Positions 15,383 to 24,247 of a stretch of DNA of 36,981 nucleotides are shown in pieces. Each line of letters starts with the position of its first letter. The first letter of the stretch is position 1. The DNA lies in the NCBI GenBank assembly GCA_030639495.1, contig DAOWCP010000011.1, forward strand, positions 1-36,981, in the 5' to 3' direction. A program made the translations under genes and the position numbers. The DNA comes from JAGLTN01 sp023135255 (GTDB taxonomy: Bacteria; Planctomycetota; Phycisphaerae; Sedimentisphaerales; Anaerobacaceae). A model generated the notes under the pieces. The model saw only the letters and a program-made list of their open reading frames with translations, did no database searches and was not told where the DNA came from.

Positions 15383-16516
15383 GTGATTGATGAACAACCG
15401 ATAGGCAGTCATGTAATACTTGATCATGACCCGGAAATTAATAAATTTTTCAGAGCTGCAATCAAGGTGGACGCCAGTGACCTCCACCTCAAAGTAGGCA
15501 TGGTTCCAAAATTAAGAATCAATGGCTCTTTAAAAAATACTACAGGCACTAAATTAACCGAGAAATTTGCAGAAAAGTTAATGTTTGAAATTATCACTGA
15601 AGGCCAGAAAAAATTCTTCCTCGAAAAAGGCGCTCTTGACTTTGCACATCAAGTCGGTCCTGCTGATAGATTCCGTGTTAATATCTTCCGTCAACGCGGT
15701 GTTATAAGTTTGGCAGCAAGGCATATTACAAGTAATATCCCGGCATTTGAAACCCTTCACATGCCGGATACCGTTGAAAAGATAGCTGAGAATCATGCCG
15801 GAATGGTACTTGTTACAGGCCCAACCGGTTGTGGTAAAAGTACTACCATCGCTTCTATGATCGACCACATAAACCGTACCAGGCCCTGTCACATTGTCAC
15901 TATCGAAGACCCATTGGAGTTTTTGCATAACGACAAAAAAGCTATTGTTTCGCAAAGGGAGATAGGAATAGACGTCCCTGATTTTGAAGCTGCACTGAAA
16001 TCTCTTATGCGTCAGGACCCTGACGTTGTTCTCGTCGGTGAGATCAGGGATAATGAAACACTAACTGCTGCGATGAGAGCTGCTGAAACGGGGCATATGG
16101 TATTTGGAACTCTGCACTCTGTTAGTGCAGCTCAGACTATCCAGAGAATTCTTGATATGTTCCCTCAGGAAGAAAGGGATCTGGCAAGACAGACTTTTGC
16201 TTTAACTATCAGGGCTATCGTCAGTCAGCAACTTCTGCCGGGTATTAAGCCTGAAGCTAAGAGAATACCTGCTATTGAGATCCTGATAGCTAACCCGATC
16301 GTAAGGAAACTCATCTCTGAAGAAAGAGAGGCTGACATTCCATCTGCCATAAGAGCGTGCCAGAGCGAAGGTATGCAGGATTTCACCGAGTCGCTGCGAA
16401 CACTTATCCTGGAAGAGTGGATAGACCTGAAAGTCGGTCTTGAATACGCACCGAATGTCGAAGAGTTGAAAATGGCATTAAAGGGGATCAGAAGTTCTAC
16501 AAGCGGTATCCTGTAA
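15383..16516 (+). CDS. pilT: Type IV pilus retraction ATPase PilT
   Basis: PilT is the hexameric ATPase that disassembles type IV pili and powers twitching. The 377-aa product has the PilT arrangement: DASDLHLKVGMVPKLRINGS at the N-terminus, Walker A GPTGCGKST (K152; the usual Ser is Cys150), VTIEDPLEFLH, Walker B DPDVVLVGEIRDNET, AAETGHMVFGTLHSVSAAQT, and the family segment TFALTIRAIVSQQLLPG. GTG 15383 is preceded by AAGGAG at 15371-15376 with 6-nt spacing, so upstream TTG 15308 is rejected. The downstream neighbour is an ATPase-like protein that has lost both nucleotide motifs. No pilin or PilC gene is in the window. Confidence 0.92.
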   Translation: MIDEQPIGSHVILDHDPEINKFFRAAIKVDASDLHLKVGMVPKLRINGSLKNTTGTKLTEKFAEKLMFEIITEGQKKFFLEKGALDFAHQVGPADRFRVNIFRQRGVISLAARHITSNIPAFETLHMPDTVEKIAENHAGMVLVTGPTGCGKSTTIASMIDHINRTRPCHIVTIEDPLEFLHNDKKAIVSQREIGIDVPDFEAALKSLMRQDPDVVLVGEIRDNETLTAAMRAAETGHMVFGTLHSVSAAQTIQRILDMFPQEERDLARQTFALTIRAIVSQQLLPGIKPEAKRIPAIEILIANPIVRKLISEEREADIPSAIRACQSEGMQDFTESLRTLILEEWIDLKVGLEYAPNVEELKMALKGIRSSTSGIL

Positions 16517-16540
16517 TTTTAATTTCAAATGGAGCATCTC

Positions 16541-18208
16541 ATGCCTGATTTATTACTGACTTCTGTTATTTTTGGAAGCTATATATCGATAGTAAAGCTT
16601 ATTGTTTTTATGGCTCTGTTCTTTGGTTGGCTTTGGCTTATAACCTGGATATATGATGACGCAATAATAGTTGAAACAAAAGAAGTATTCTGGAGTTCAT
16701 TAGTCTTTGGCATCGGCGCCGGTGCCGCTCTGCTATGGATGATGATTCCAATATTCGTGGTAGGTTTAGCTGTATACATGCTGGCTGTGAGCGTAAGTTC
16801 AATTGTTTATGTAATACACCGTAACACAAGGGTAATGCAATCGGATAAAATATTAACACTTAAACACATACAAAGCCTTTTAATCAAAAAAGATAAAAAT
16901 GCCAAAGCTCAGATAAAAGGTTTTACTTTCTACACCGCAAATAAAAATGAAGTTCCAAAACCCCAAGCCAAAAGTAAGGACTTCCATGGATACAAAGCTG
17001 CTCATGACATTATAAATGACGCTTTGGAAAAAAGAACCAGCAGTATTATTTTCTCTCCAACACCACATAATTATTCAATTTCTTACAATATTGACGGAGT
17101 AAATTTAAAACAGCCGGAAATGGAAGTGCAACTGGCACATCACCTCATTCGTTTTCTGAAGCAATTAGCGGACCTCAACATCGAAGAAAAACGAAAACCG
17201 CAAAAGGGAAGGTTCAAAATAAGAAAAGATGATGATGTTACTGACTGGGAAATTCTCTGTGCCGGCTCAACAGCAGGCGAACAATTCCAGCTCAGGCTCA
17301 TGACACAGGAAGTAGAAGAAAGAGTGTCAGATATCGGTCTGCTGCCTAAGCAGTTAACGGCAATTGATCAGCTTAAAAATATTAAACATGGAATTGTTCT
17401 GGTAACCGGCCCAAAACGAAGTGGTGTTACTACAACATTCTACGCAATGCTCAGAAATCATGACGCATTCTTAAATAGTATAAACACCTTCGAAAGAAAA
17501 CCAACTGCTGTATTACCAAATATAATACAGGACACTTTCGAATTAACTGATACGGGAACTTCTACATTCTCTAAACGTCTGAGAAGCATTTACAGAATGG
17601 GACCGGATATCGTAGGCGTTGCAGGATGCCATGACAGTGACACCGCCAAAGAAATATGTAATGCCGCCCAGAATGATATACTTAGTTATGTAGTCATCGA
17701 AGCTGACAGCGTAATGAAAGCACTGTCTAAATGGATCAAACTGGTTGGAGACCGAAAATTAGCCACGGAAACACTGTCCGGAATTTGCAACCAGAGGTTA
17801 CTAAGAAAACTCTGTGAAGAATGCAAACAGGGATACAGCCCGAATAAAGAACTGCTCAGGAAATTCAACCTTCCTGCTGATAAAACCAAAGTCATGTACC
17901 GCGAAGGTAAAGTAATATACGACAAACACGGCAAACCTTCAACCTGCCCGCAATGTCATGGTATCGGTTTCATTGGAAGAACCGGCATATTTGAAATGAT
18001 ATTATTAAATGATAACTTAAAACAGGCAATGTTAAAAGCTAAGTCAATGCAGGAAATTGGTTCTGTTTTCAGAGGTGCTAAAATGCTTTACCTCCAGGAA
18101 CAGGGTCTTAACAAAGTCATTGCAGGCGTAACATCTGTCAATGAGATGATAAGAGCTTTGTCATCTTCGGCGTTAAACGTAAAAAAACCAGTTAAAAAGA
18201 AAACTTAG
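16541..18208 (+). CDS. Membrane-anchored GspE/PilB-like protein with destroyed Walker motifs (predicted pseudo-ATPase)
   Basis: The 555-aa protein parallels the ATPase at 9325-10833. It has an N-terminal membrane region of about three or four hydrophobic segments (residues 4-90), a GspE-like core and a zinc-type C-domain with C425, C428, C469 and C472. The nucleotide site is degenerate. Walker A reads GPKRSGVTTT, so V296 replaces the Lys. The Asp-box EDPIEY becomes ERKPTA. Walker B reads PDIVGVAGCHDSD, with G362 where the catalytic Glu belongs. The ORF is intact at full length, which argues for a retained structural or regulatory role. ATG 16541 is chosen for GGAG 6 nt upstream. It starts 24 nt after pilT. 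Confidence 0.85.
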   Translation: MPDLLLTSVIFGSYISIVKLIVFMALFFGWLWLITWIYDDAIIVETKEVFWSSLVFGIGAGAALLWMMIPIFVVGLAVYMLAVSVSSIVYVIHRNTRVMQSDKILTLKHIQSLLIKKDKNAKAQIKGFTFYTANKNEVPKPQAKSKDFHGYKAAHDIINDALEKRTSSIIFSPTPHNYSISYNIDGVNLKQPEMEVQLAHHLIRFLKQLADLNIEEKRKPQKGRFKIRKDDDVTDWEILCAGSTAGEQFQLRLMTQEVEERVSDIGLLPKQLTAIDQLKNIKHGIVLVTGPKRSGVTTTFYAMLRNHDAFLNSINTFERKPTAVLPNIIQDTFELTDTGTSTFSKRLRSIYRMGPDIVGVAGCHDSDTAKEICNAAQNDILSYVVIEADSVMKALSKWIKLVGDRKLATETLSGICNQRLLRKLCEECKQGYSPNKELLRKFNLPADKTKVMYREGKVIYDKHGKPSTCPQCHGIGFIGRTGIFEMILLNDNLKQAMLKAKSMQEIGSVFRGAKMLYLQEQGLNKVIAGVTSVNEMIRALSSSALNVKKPVKKKT

Positions 18209-18263
18209 ATAATCACGTTAAATAACGGATTTTCTTTAATAAAGCTAATTTGGAGAAAAATTG

Positions 18264-19397
18264 ATGGCCGCTTTAGTAATACTTTTGATAGTCGCAGGCT
18301 GTGTTGCATTCGAATTCTTAAAAGGAACCTGTGTAAAAGCTTTTGCTAATCTCATTGCCGTTGTATGCTCTGTCGCAACTGCTTTTGGCTTTTTCGAAGT
18401 ACTTGGAAATGTTATCATTGCCCGTCTCGATGTCAGGGATAACGCTGTTTTCATTCCGTGGATAATGCCTTTATGCTTTTTGATTATTGCTGCTTTGACT
18501 TTTGCAATATTCGCAACAATAATCGTTCAGATAATGAAAAAGCCTGTCGACTTTGGTGATCTGCCGGAAAAAATCGGAAGATGCTGCTTCGGTTTGATAA
18601 CCGGACTCGTCACCGCCGGTGCTGTACTAACCGTAGTTGCCATGATGCCATTACCATCGCAATACCCTTATCCACGTTTTGACGAAAACAATCCGGATGT
18701 TCAAAATCCTTCTAAAGTATTGCTAAACATTGACGGCTTCACAACAGGATGGGCTAACATGCTGAGCAAAGGAAGTTTCAGCTCTAGTAAAAGTCTTGCT
18801 TTTATGCATGCTAATTTTCTTGACACCGCTTTCATCACAAGAAGCACCGATGATGAAATCTTTGATTTTACTTCAAAAAATGTACTCGAAATTCCAAGGA
18901 AAAAAGCTGTCTGGTCTGCTCCTGAAAATTTAAAGGACACTGAAGAAAACGATCTTACTGCCAAAACCGGAAACTCTTTTGTGATTGTAAGGATGGGGAT
19001 CAAAAAATCTGCCATGTCCGAAACCAAAAGGTTTACTGCATCACAAGTCAGACTTATCTGCAAGAGCGATCTTGACAGCACACCGGCGCCTCAAGGTAAG
19101 GGACAGACATTCTTCCCGGCTGGATATATGGAAAACAGCGAACAGGCAAAAGTCGTTAAACTCTACGAAGCTATAATAATTGATGCCACAAAAATCCCAG
19201 GCAAAACCAAGTGGATAGACTTCTTATTTGAGATCCCCAGGGATTACAAACCTGAAATGATTCAGTTCAAACAAAACAATGCCGCCATGCTGCCTGCCAT
19301 GACCGCCGCTGAACAGGCACCAGAAATAATCAGCTTCAGCGAACCCAAAAAAATAGAAGAAAGCTCAGATACAGAGGATGCGACAGCCGAGGAGTAA
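18264..19397 (+). CDS. CvpA-like membrane protein with large C-terminal domain (second copy)
   Basis: The 377-aa product has four predicted membrane segments in the first 130 residues (about 2-18, 24-52, 66-91 and 111-131), in the same layout as the protein at 10838-11491. A polar region of about 245 residues follows (TSKNVLEIPRKKAVWSAPEN, SFVIVRMGIKKSAMSETKRF, AIIIDATKIPGKTKWIDFLF), probably beta-rich. This region resembles no family I recognise. It ends with an acidic tail. ATG 18264 has GGAGA 7 nt upstream. It lies 55 nt after the pseudo-ATPase, repeating the ATPase-then-CvpA-like order. The family name is inferred from topology; function is unknown. Confidence 0.5.
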   Translation: MAALVILLIVAGCVAFEFLKGTCVKAFANLIAVVCSVATAFGFFEVLGNVIIARLDVRDNAVFIPWIMPLCFLIIAALTFAIFATIIVQIMKKPVDFGDLPEKIGRCCFGLITGLVTAGAVLTVVAMMPLPSQYPYPRFDENNPDVQNPSKVLLNIDGFTTGWANMLSKGSFSSSKSLAFMHANFLDTAFITRSTDDEIFDFTSKNVLEIPRKKAVWSAPENLKDTEENDLTAKTGNSFVIVRMGIKKSAMSETKRFTASQVRLICKSDLDSTPAPQGKGQTFFPAGYMENSEQAKVVKLYEAIIIDATKIPGKTKWIDFLFEIPRDYKPEMIQFKQNNAAMLPAMTAAEQAPEIISFSEPKKIEESSDTEDATAEE

Positions 19398-19597
19398 TCA
19401 GTAATTACTCTGTTACTAACTTAATAACACCTGCGCCCTACATTGTTAAAAAACCTGATAATCACTTCACTGCCTGATTTCATTAAGTAAAAATGTTCAT
19501 TTTTGTCATAATCTGACCTCTAATTTCAATTAATTCCAGCTTCGATGCTTGTCTTTTGTTCGTTTTTGTGTAAAATGAAATGTTCTTTAATTTTAGT

Positions 19598-19626
19598 GTG
19601 ACAGCCTGTGATATTTTATATAGAAT
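19598..19626 (+). promoter_or_regulatory. Sigma-70-type promoter for acs
   Basis: GTGACA (19598-19603), a 17-nt spacer and TAGAAT (19621-19626) each match the consensus at five of six positions. Transcription should start near 19633, giving a leader of about 60 nt. An alternative TATAAT at 19654-19659 has no matching -35 box. Confidence 0.5.
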
Positions 19627-19631
19627 ACCAA

Positions 19632-19648
19632 CCTGTAGTATGTACAGG
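19632..19648. promoter_or_regulatory. Putative operator at the acs transcription start
   Basis: CCTGTA and TACAGG form a perfect 6-bp inverted repeat around the 5-nt spacer GTATG. It begins right at the predicted start site of acs, where a bound repressor would block transcription. The regulator is unknown and no regulator gene is in the window. Confidence 0.4.
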
Positions 19649-19692
19649 AATTATATAATGATGAAATGTATTTACACACAAAGGAAAGCCTT

Positions 19693-21678
19693 ATGAAAAA
19701 GGAAACACCAGACAAAGCTATGGATTCTCTCATGAACGAGAATCGAAAATTTCCACCACCTGCCAAGCTGCAGGCCTCTGCTCACATTTCAAGTGAAGAG
19801 CAACATAAACAAATGTGGCAGCAATCGATAGACGACCCGGATGGGTTCTGGCTCGAACAGGCCAAAACTTTAAGTTGGTTTAAAGAACCTACAAAAAGCC
19901 TTGAATACGACTGGGACACAAAAGCGAAAAAAATCGAACATACCTGGTTTGCCGACGGCGAGCTGAACGTCTCTTACAACTGTCTCGACAGACACCTTGG
20001 CACACCTATCGCAAAAAAAACAGCTCTTATCTGGCAGGGTGAAGAAGAAGACAACGTAAAAAAATACACCTATGAGCAACTGCACAAAGAAGTCTGCAAA
20101 TTTGCGAATATACTAAAATCGAAAGGTATCAAAAAAGGCGACAGAATAGCTATATATATGCCGATGGTACCTGAACTGTCTATCGTAATGCTTGCCTGCA
20201 CACGTATAGGTGCTATACATTCTATAATCTTCGGCGGATTCAGCGCTGACGCAATCCTCGGAAGAGTAAACGACTCTGACTGCAAAATGCTTATCACCGC
20301 TAACGTCTCACTTAGAGCAGGCAAACACATCAGACTAAAAGACATTTCTGACGTTGCCCTGAAAGGCACACCAACTATCGAAAGCGTAATCGTTGTCAAA
20401 GTTAACGATGAACCATGCGATATGAAACAAGGCAGGGACACCTGGTACCACGACGAAATGGCAAAAGCCAGCGAAGATTGCCCAGCTGAGCACATGAACG
20501 CAGAAGACCCGCTGTTCATACTTTACACCTCAGGCTCAACCGGCAAACCCAAAGGCGTCGTCCACACTACAGGCGGATACCTCCTGCATACATCACTAAC
20601 GCATAAACTCATCTTCAACATCCACGACGATGATGTTTACTGGTGCACCGCTGATATCGGTTGGGTTACGGGCCACAGTTATATAGTCTATGGGCCATTA
20701 GCAAACGGCGCAACTTCTATGATGTTTGAAGGCGTACCAACATATCCAGATGCCGGTAGATTCTGGCAGATATGCGACAAATTCGGAGTCACTGTATTCT
20801 ACACAGCCCCAACAGCTATCCGCGCATTGATGAGATACGGCGATGAATGGCCTGCAAAATATAAACTCGACTCTTTAAGAATTCTCGGAAGTGTTGGCGA
20901 ACCAATAAATCCAGAAGCATGGATGTGGTACTATAATAAGATCGGTCATGGCAATTGTCCGATAGTCGATACATGGTGGCAGATCGAAACAGGTGGATTT
21001 ATGATTACACCAATGCCGGGAGCGCACACCCTAATACCAGGCAGTGCATCCAGACCTTTCTTCGGCGTTGATACTGCTGTACTAAGGGATGACGGATCAC
21101 AATGCGATGTTAATGAAGGTGGAAAACTCGTCATTCGTAAGCCTTGGCCTGGAATGATGAGAACCATGTGGGGCGACCACGACCGCTTCATCGAAACTTA
21201 CTTCACAATGTATGATGACATATATTTTGCTGGTGACGGCTGTCGAATCGACGAAGACGGCGACTACTGGCTGATGGGAAGAATCGACGACGTGGTAAAT
21301 GTTTCTGGTCACAGAATTGGAACCGCAGAAGTTGAAAGCGCATTGGTAAGTCATCCAAAAGTAGCTGAAGCTGCTGTAACGCCCGTCCCACACGAGATCA
21401 AAGGTCAAGGATTATATGCTTTCGTTACTCTTATCAATGGCATAGAAGAAACCGATGAGCTAAAAAAAGAACTGATTATGCACGTCAGAAAAGAGATCGG
21501 ACCTATCGCAGCACCAGAGGCGGTACAATTCGCCCCAGTTCTGCCGAAAACTCGTTCCGGTAAGATCATGAGAAGAATCCTCAGAAAAATAGCGGAAAAA
21601 AATACCGACAACCTCGGCGATATTTCTACACTTGCTGATCCTTCAGTAGTTGAAAAACTTATCGCTACAAGAGGGTAG
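19693..21678 (+). CDS. acs: Acetyl-CoA synthetase, AMP-forming
   Basis: Acs converts acetate, ATP and CoA to acetyl-CoA, AMP and pyrophosphate through acetyl-AMP. The 661-aa protein is full length. It has the ATP loop YTSGSTGKPKGVVHTTGGYL, the acetate-pocket segment ADIGWVTGHSYIVYGPL, the core motif DTWWQIETGGFMITPMPG, the hinge GRIDDVVNVSGHR and the C-terminal PKTRSGKIMRR. K624 in that last motif is the lysine whose acetylation switches Acs off in other bacteria. Most Acs have WWQTETGG; here Ile replaces the first Thr. ATG 19693 has AAGGAA 6 nt upstream, so ATG 19666 is rejected. A carrier gene follows, and a deacetylase and an acetyltransferase domain lie opposite. Confidence 0.95.
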   Translation: MKKETPDKAMDSLMNENRKFPPPAKLQASAHISSEEQHKQMWQQSIDDPDGFWLEQAKTLSWFKEPTKSLEYDWDTKAKKIEHTWFADGELNVSYNCLDRHLGTPIAKKTALIWQGEEEDNVKKYTYEQLHKEVCKFANILKSKGIKKGDRIAIYMPMVPELSIVMLACTRIGAIHSIIFGGFSADAILGRVNDSDCKMLITANVSLRAGKHIRLKDISDVALKGTPTIESVIVVKVNDEPCDMKQGRDTWYHDEMAKASEDCPAEHMNAEDPLFILYTSGSTGKPKGVVHTTGGYLLHTSLTHKLIFNIHDDDVYWCTADIGWVTGHSYIVYGPLANGATSMMFEGVPTYPDAGRFWQICDKFGVTVFYTAPTAIRALMRYGDEWPAKYKLDSLRILGSVGEPINPEAWMWYYNKIGHGNCPIVDTWWQIETGGFMITPMPGAHTLIPGSASRPFFGVDTAVLRDDGSQCDVNEGGKLVIRKPWPGMMRTMWGDHDRFIETYFTMYDDIYFAGDGCRIDEDGDYWLMGRIDDVVNVSGHRIGTAEVESALVSHPKVAEAAVTPVPHEIKGQGLYAFVTLINGIEETDELKKELIMHVRKEIGPIAAPEAVQFAPVLPKTRSGKIMRRILRKIAEKNTDNLGDISTLADPSVVEKLIATRG

Positions 21679-21700
21679 TAACAAATATATTTGAACATTG

Positions 21701-21737
21701 TATGCCGGGCGTGTATAAACCATATACGTCCGGCATA
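21701..21737 (+). other. Long hairpin between acs and the carrier gene
   Basis: TATGCCGGGCGTGTAT (21701-21716) pairs with ATATACGTCCGGCATA (21722-21737) as a stem of about 16 bp with two G-U pairs and a 5-nt loop. Only TAAATTT follows, so it is not a standard terminator. It lies 22 nt after the acs stop and 20 nt before the carrier ATG. It may mark a processing or 3'-protection site that sets different levels for the two genes. Confidence 0.6.
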
Positions 21738-21757
21738 TAAATTTGAAAGGAATTGTC

Positions 21758-23014
21758 ATGGCCCAAGAAAAAGTTAGGAATCGCTGGTTGGTTGTCGTTG
21801 GGGCACTTGTAATTCAGCTCTGCCTCGGTGCAATATACGCATGGGGCGCATTTACCGGAGCCCTCCAGGACCCAGAAGGACCATTCAAATACACCGGCGT
21901 ACAAACATCATGGATATTCTCAGCTGGACTGGCATCTTTCGCCATCGTAATGATCTTAGCGGGAAGACTCCAGGATAAATACGGACCAAGAATTATTGCA
22001 ACTATAGGTGGTTTAGTACTTGGAGCAGGTTATATAATTGCGGGCTTTACAGGAACATCTTTTCCTTTAATGCTAATATTCATTGGTATTGTCGGAGGTG
22101 CAGGTATCGGCATGGGATATGTTTGTCCGATTGCTGCTTGTGTAAAATGGTTCCCTGACCTCAAAGGCCTGATTACAGGATTGGCAGTGGCTGGCTTTGG
22201 AGCAGGTGCTTTTATTTTTGTAAAATTAGCTGGCTCATGGATGAATCTGATCGCAAATCATGGCATCAATGGAACCTTTTTGATATTCGGAATAATCTTC
22301 GCTGTCTCTGTTGTAATAGGTTCGTTTTTGCTTTCTAACCCACCTGCTGGATGGAAACCTGCTGGATGGGAGCCCCCATTGACTGCGGATGGGAACAAAA
22401 AAGCTGAAGTCAAAAACCTTACACAAGGAGAAACTGTCAAAACTGTTCAGTTCTGGATGATCTGGCTTTCATTCGTTTTCAGCGCAGGTTGTGGATTAAT
22501 GGTAATCAAGTGCCTTAAAAATTTCGGTGTCTTGCAAGGCGGACTCACACCCGCAGCAGCAGGCTCGGCATTGGGACTTCTGGCGTTATTTAATGGACTC
22601 GGACGAGTAGTCTGGGGAACTCTTTCACATAAACTAACTGCCAAATTTTCTGTTGTTCTTATGTGCATTACCCAGGCATTGATGATGTTCGTACTCGTAA
22701 AAATGGGTAATAATACATCTACACTTTCAGTTGCTGCATGTTGGTTAGGTTTTAACTTTGGAGGCAACTTCGCACTGTTCCCACTTTTGACCTTAGAAAA
22801 CTTCGGAGCCAAAAACCTTGGCGCAAATTATGGAGCTGTCTTCACTGCCTATGGCGTAGGTGGAATCTTAGGTCCTGTGATGGCGGGAAAAGTCTGGGAC
22901 ACTATGGGCAAATTCGATACTGCCTTTATGGTCGCAGCCATCGCATGTATAGCAGCCGCTGTCCTGGCGATTGCACTTAGGCATATCAAAGCAGAAGCTG
23001 AACCAGCAGAATAA
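21758..23014 (+). CDS. OFA-family major facilitator carrier (monocarboxylate/oxalate-formate type)
   Basis: Members of this MFS family exchange or import small carboxylates. The 418-aa protein has about twelve hydrophobic segments. Family signatures are NRWLVVVGALVIQLCLGAIY at the first helix, GGAGIGMGYVCPIAACVKWF, FPDLKGLITGLAVAGFGAGA, and NFGAKNLGANYGAVFTAYGV in the second half. The central loop (about 195-220) carries the repeat PAGWKPAGWEPP. The position just after acs suggests that acetate or a related acid is the substrate; this is inference. ATG 21758 has AAAGGA 6-7 nt upstream and is preferred to TTG 21743. Confidence 0.85.
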   Translation: MAQEKVRNRWLVVVGALVIQLCLGAIYAWGAFTGALQDPEGPFKYTGVQTSWIFSAGLASFAIVMILAGRLQDKYGPRIIATIGGLVLGAGYIIAGFTGTSFPLMLIFIGIVGGAGIGMGYVCPIAACVKWFPDLKGLITGLAVAGFGAGAFIFVKLAGSWMNLIANHGINGTFLIFGIIFAVSVVIGSFLLSNPPAGWKPAGWEPPLTADGNKKAEVKNLTQGETVKTVQFWMIWLSFVFSAGCGLMVIKCLKNFGVLQGGLTPAAAGSALGLLALFNGLGRVVWGTLSHKLTAKFSVVLMCITQALMMFVLVKMGNNTSTLSVAACWLGFNFGGNFALFPLLTLENFGAKNLGANYGAVFTAYGVGGILGPVMAGKVWDTMGKFDTAFMVAAIACIAAAVLAIALRHIKAEAEPAE

Positions 23015-23034
23015 GAAAAATAAACACGACCTAT

Positions 23035-23067
23035 AAAGACCCGGATGTTGAATTCGGGTCTTTTTTT
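23035..23067. terminator. Rho-independent terminator after the carrier gene
   Basis: AAAGACCCG (23035-23043) pairs with CGGGTCTTT (23055-23063), and the T run continues to 23067. It ends the acs-carrier transcript. On the minus strand the same hairpin is followed by TTTATAGG, so it could weakly end the acuC transcript, whose stop is at 23096. Confidence 0.85.
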
Positions 23068-23095
23068 ATTAGTGAACACGAAAAATTAAATTGCT

Positions 23096-24232
23096 CTAAA
23101 TCCCGTGCAGTTTGAAAATGTTTTTCCTGATCGCTTCTATTGTGCTGTCTATCTTGGTCGGCACAGAATTTTTTTGTTCCCTGCTGATAACCAATTCTCT
23201 ATCTCTAAGTCCACCTTGCCAGTCGGTGCTTTCCATCATAACACCACCCATACCGATATTCATATCTCTGCCGTCATCCTGGCTGCTCAACACCGTCCAT
23301 GCAAAGGCCCACGCCCGAACAGTATTTTCGATATTATATCCGCCGCCGCCCGTAGCAAGGATCGGCTTATTATATTTAAGCAGTATATTAATAATATCCG
23401 CATAAGTATTATTCGTTAAATAAAGATGCGCAAGAGGATCGCCCGCTAAAGCATCAGCCCCCAACTCAAAAACTATTACATCAGGCTTATAAAATTCAAT
23501 CAATGGGATAGTAACAGTTTTAAAAACCCTCATATACTCCTGGTCATATGTCCCCACCGGCAAAGGCACATTAACACTATGGCCTTTTCCACTACCACTA
23601 CCGATTTCATCCTCAAAACCAGTCCCTGGAAATAACGTCTTGCCGCTCTCATGGAAAGAAACCGTCATCACATCATCTCTGTAATAGAAGAAATCCTGCA
23701 CCCCGTCACCATGATGAACATCAACATCAAGATACAACACTCTTTTGCCCGCTTTGGTGAGTAATTCACAACCGATACCGACATCATTGAGATAACAAAA
23801 CCCGCTTGCCCTTTCCTGATGTGCATGGTGCAGACCGCCGGCAGGATTAAACACCACATCAGCCTGACCTTGGATTATCATCTCCGCTCCTTTAACCGTT
23901 GCCCCGCAGGCTATTGCAGAATTTTCATACACCCCCTTAAACACCGGGCAATCCGAAGTCCCAAGCCCCATATGTAATGCCTCGATATCGAAAGCCCCCT
24001 CGCTGGTTTTTTTCAAAACATCGATATATTTCTTTGTATGAAGTATTTCCAGAACCTGCTCATTCGCCTGCTCCTGACAGACATCAACCCTGCTGCCGCC
24101 GGCAAGCATCCCCATAGACTTAAGCACTTTCCTGGTTTTTCCTGCCCTGCTGGTATTAAAAGGACAACTCTCAGGATAAGGATACTTCTCAAACTGCTCA
24201 GAATATATAAAAGCAGATTTCCTACTCACCAA
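23096..24232 (-). CDS. acuC: AcuC-type lysine deacetylase (class I HDAC family)
   Basis: AcuC removes acetyl groups from lysine and, in Bacillus subtilis, reactivates acetylated acetyl-CoA synthetase. The 378-aa protein has the arginase-like zinc deacetylase fold. GGLHHAHQERASGFCYLND carries the H135/H136 charge-relay pair. LDVDVHHGDGV supplies D171 and H173 to the zinc, GADALAGDPL supplies the third zinc Asp, and GGGGYN carries the catalytic Y299. All catalytic positions are intact. It is the last gene of a three-gene minus-strand run, 15 nt after the CoA-transferase-GNAT gene, and faces acs, its likely target. Confidence 0.9.
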   Translation of the reverse strand: MVSRKSAFIYSEQFEKYPYPESCPFNTSRAGKTRKVLKSMGMLAGGSRVDVCQEQANEQVLEILHTKKYIDVLKKTSEGAFDIEALHMGLGTSDCPVFKGVYENSAIACGATVKGAEMIIQGQADVVFNPAGGLHHAHQERASGFCYLNDVGIGCELLTKAGKRVLYLDVDVHHGDGVQDFFYYRDDVMTVSFHESGKTLFPGTGFEDEIGSGSGKGHSVNVPLPVGTYDQEYMRVFKTVTIPLIEFYKPDVIVFELGADALAGDPLAHLYLTNNTYADIINILLKYNKPILATGGGGYNIENTVRAWAFAWTVLSSQDDGRDMNIGMGGVMMESTDWQGGLRDRELVISREQKNSVPTKIDSTIEAIRKNIFKLHGI

Positions 24233-24247
24233 ACATCTCTCTCTTAA

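Noticed and set aside
19400..19424. AGTAAT/ATTACT inverted repeat just after the second CvpA-like gene, considered as a terminator.
   Set aside because: The stem is short and AT-only and no T run follows.
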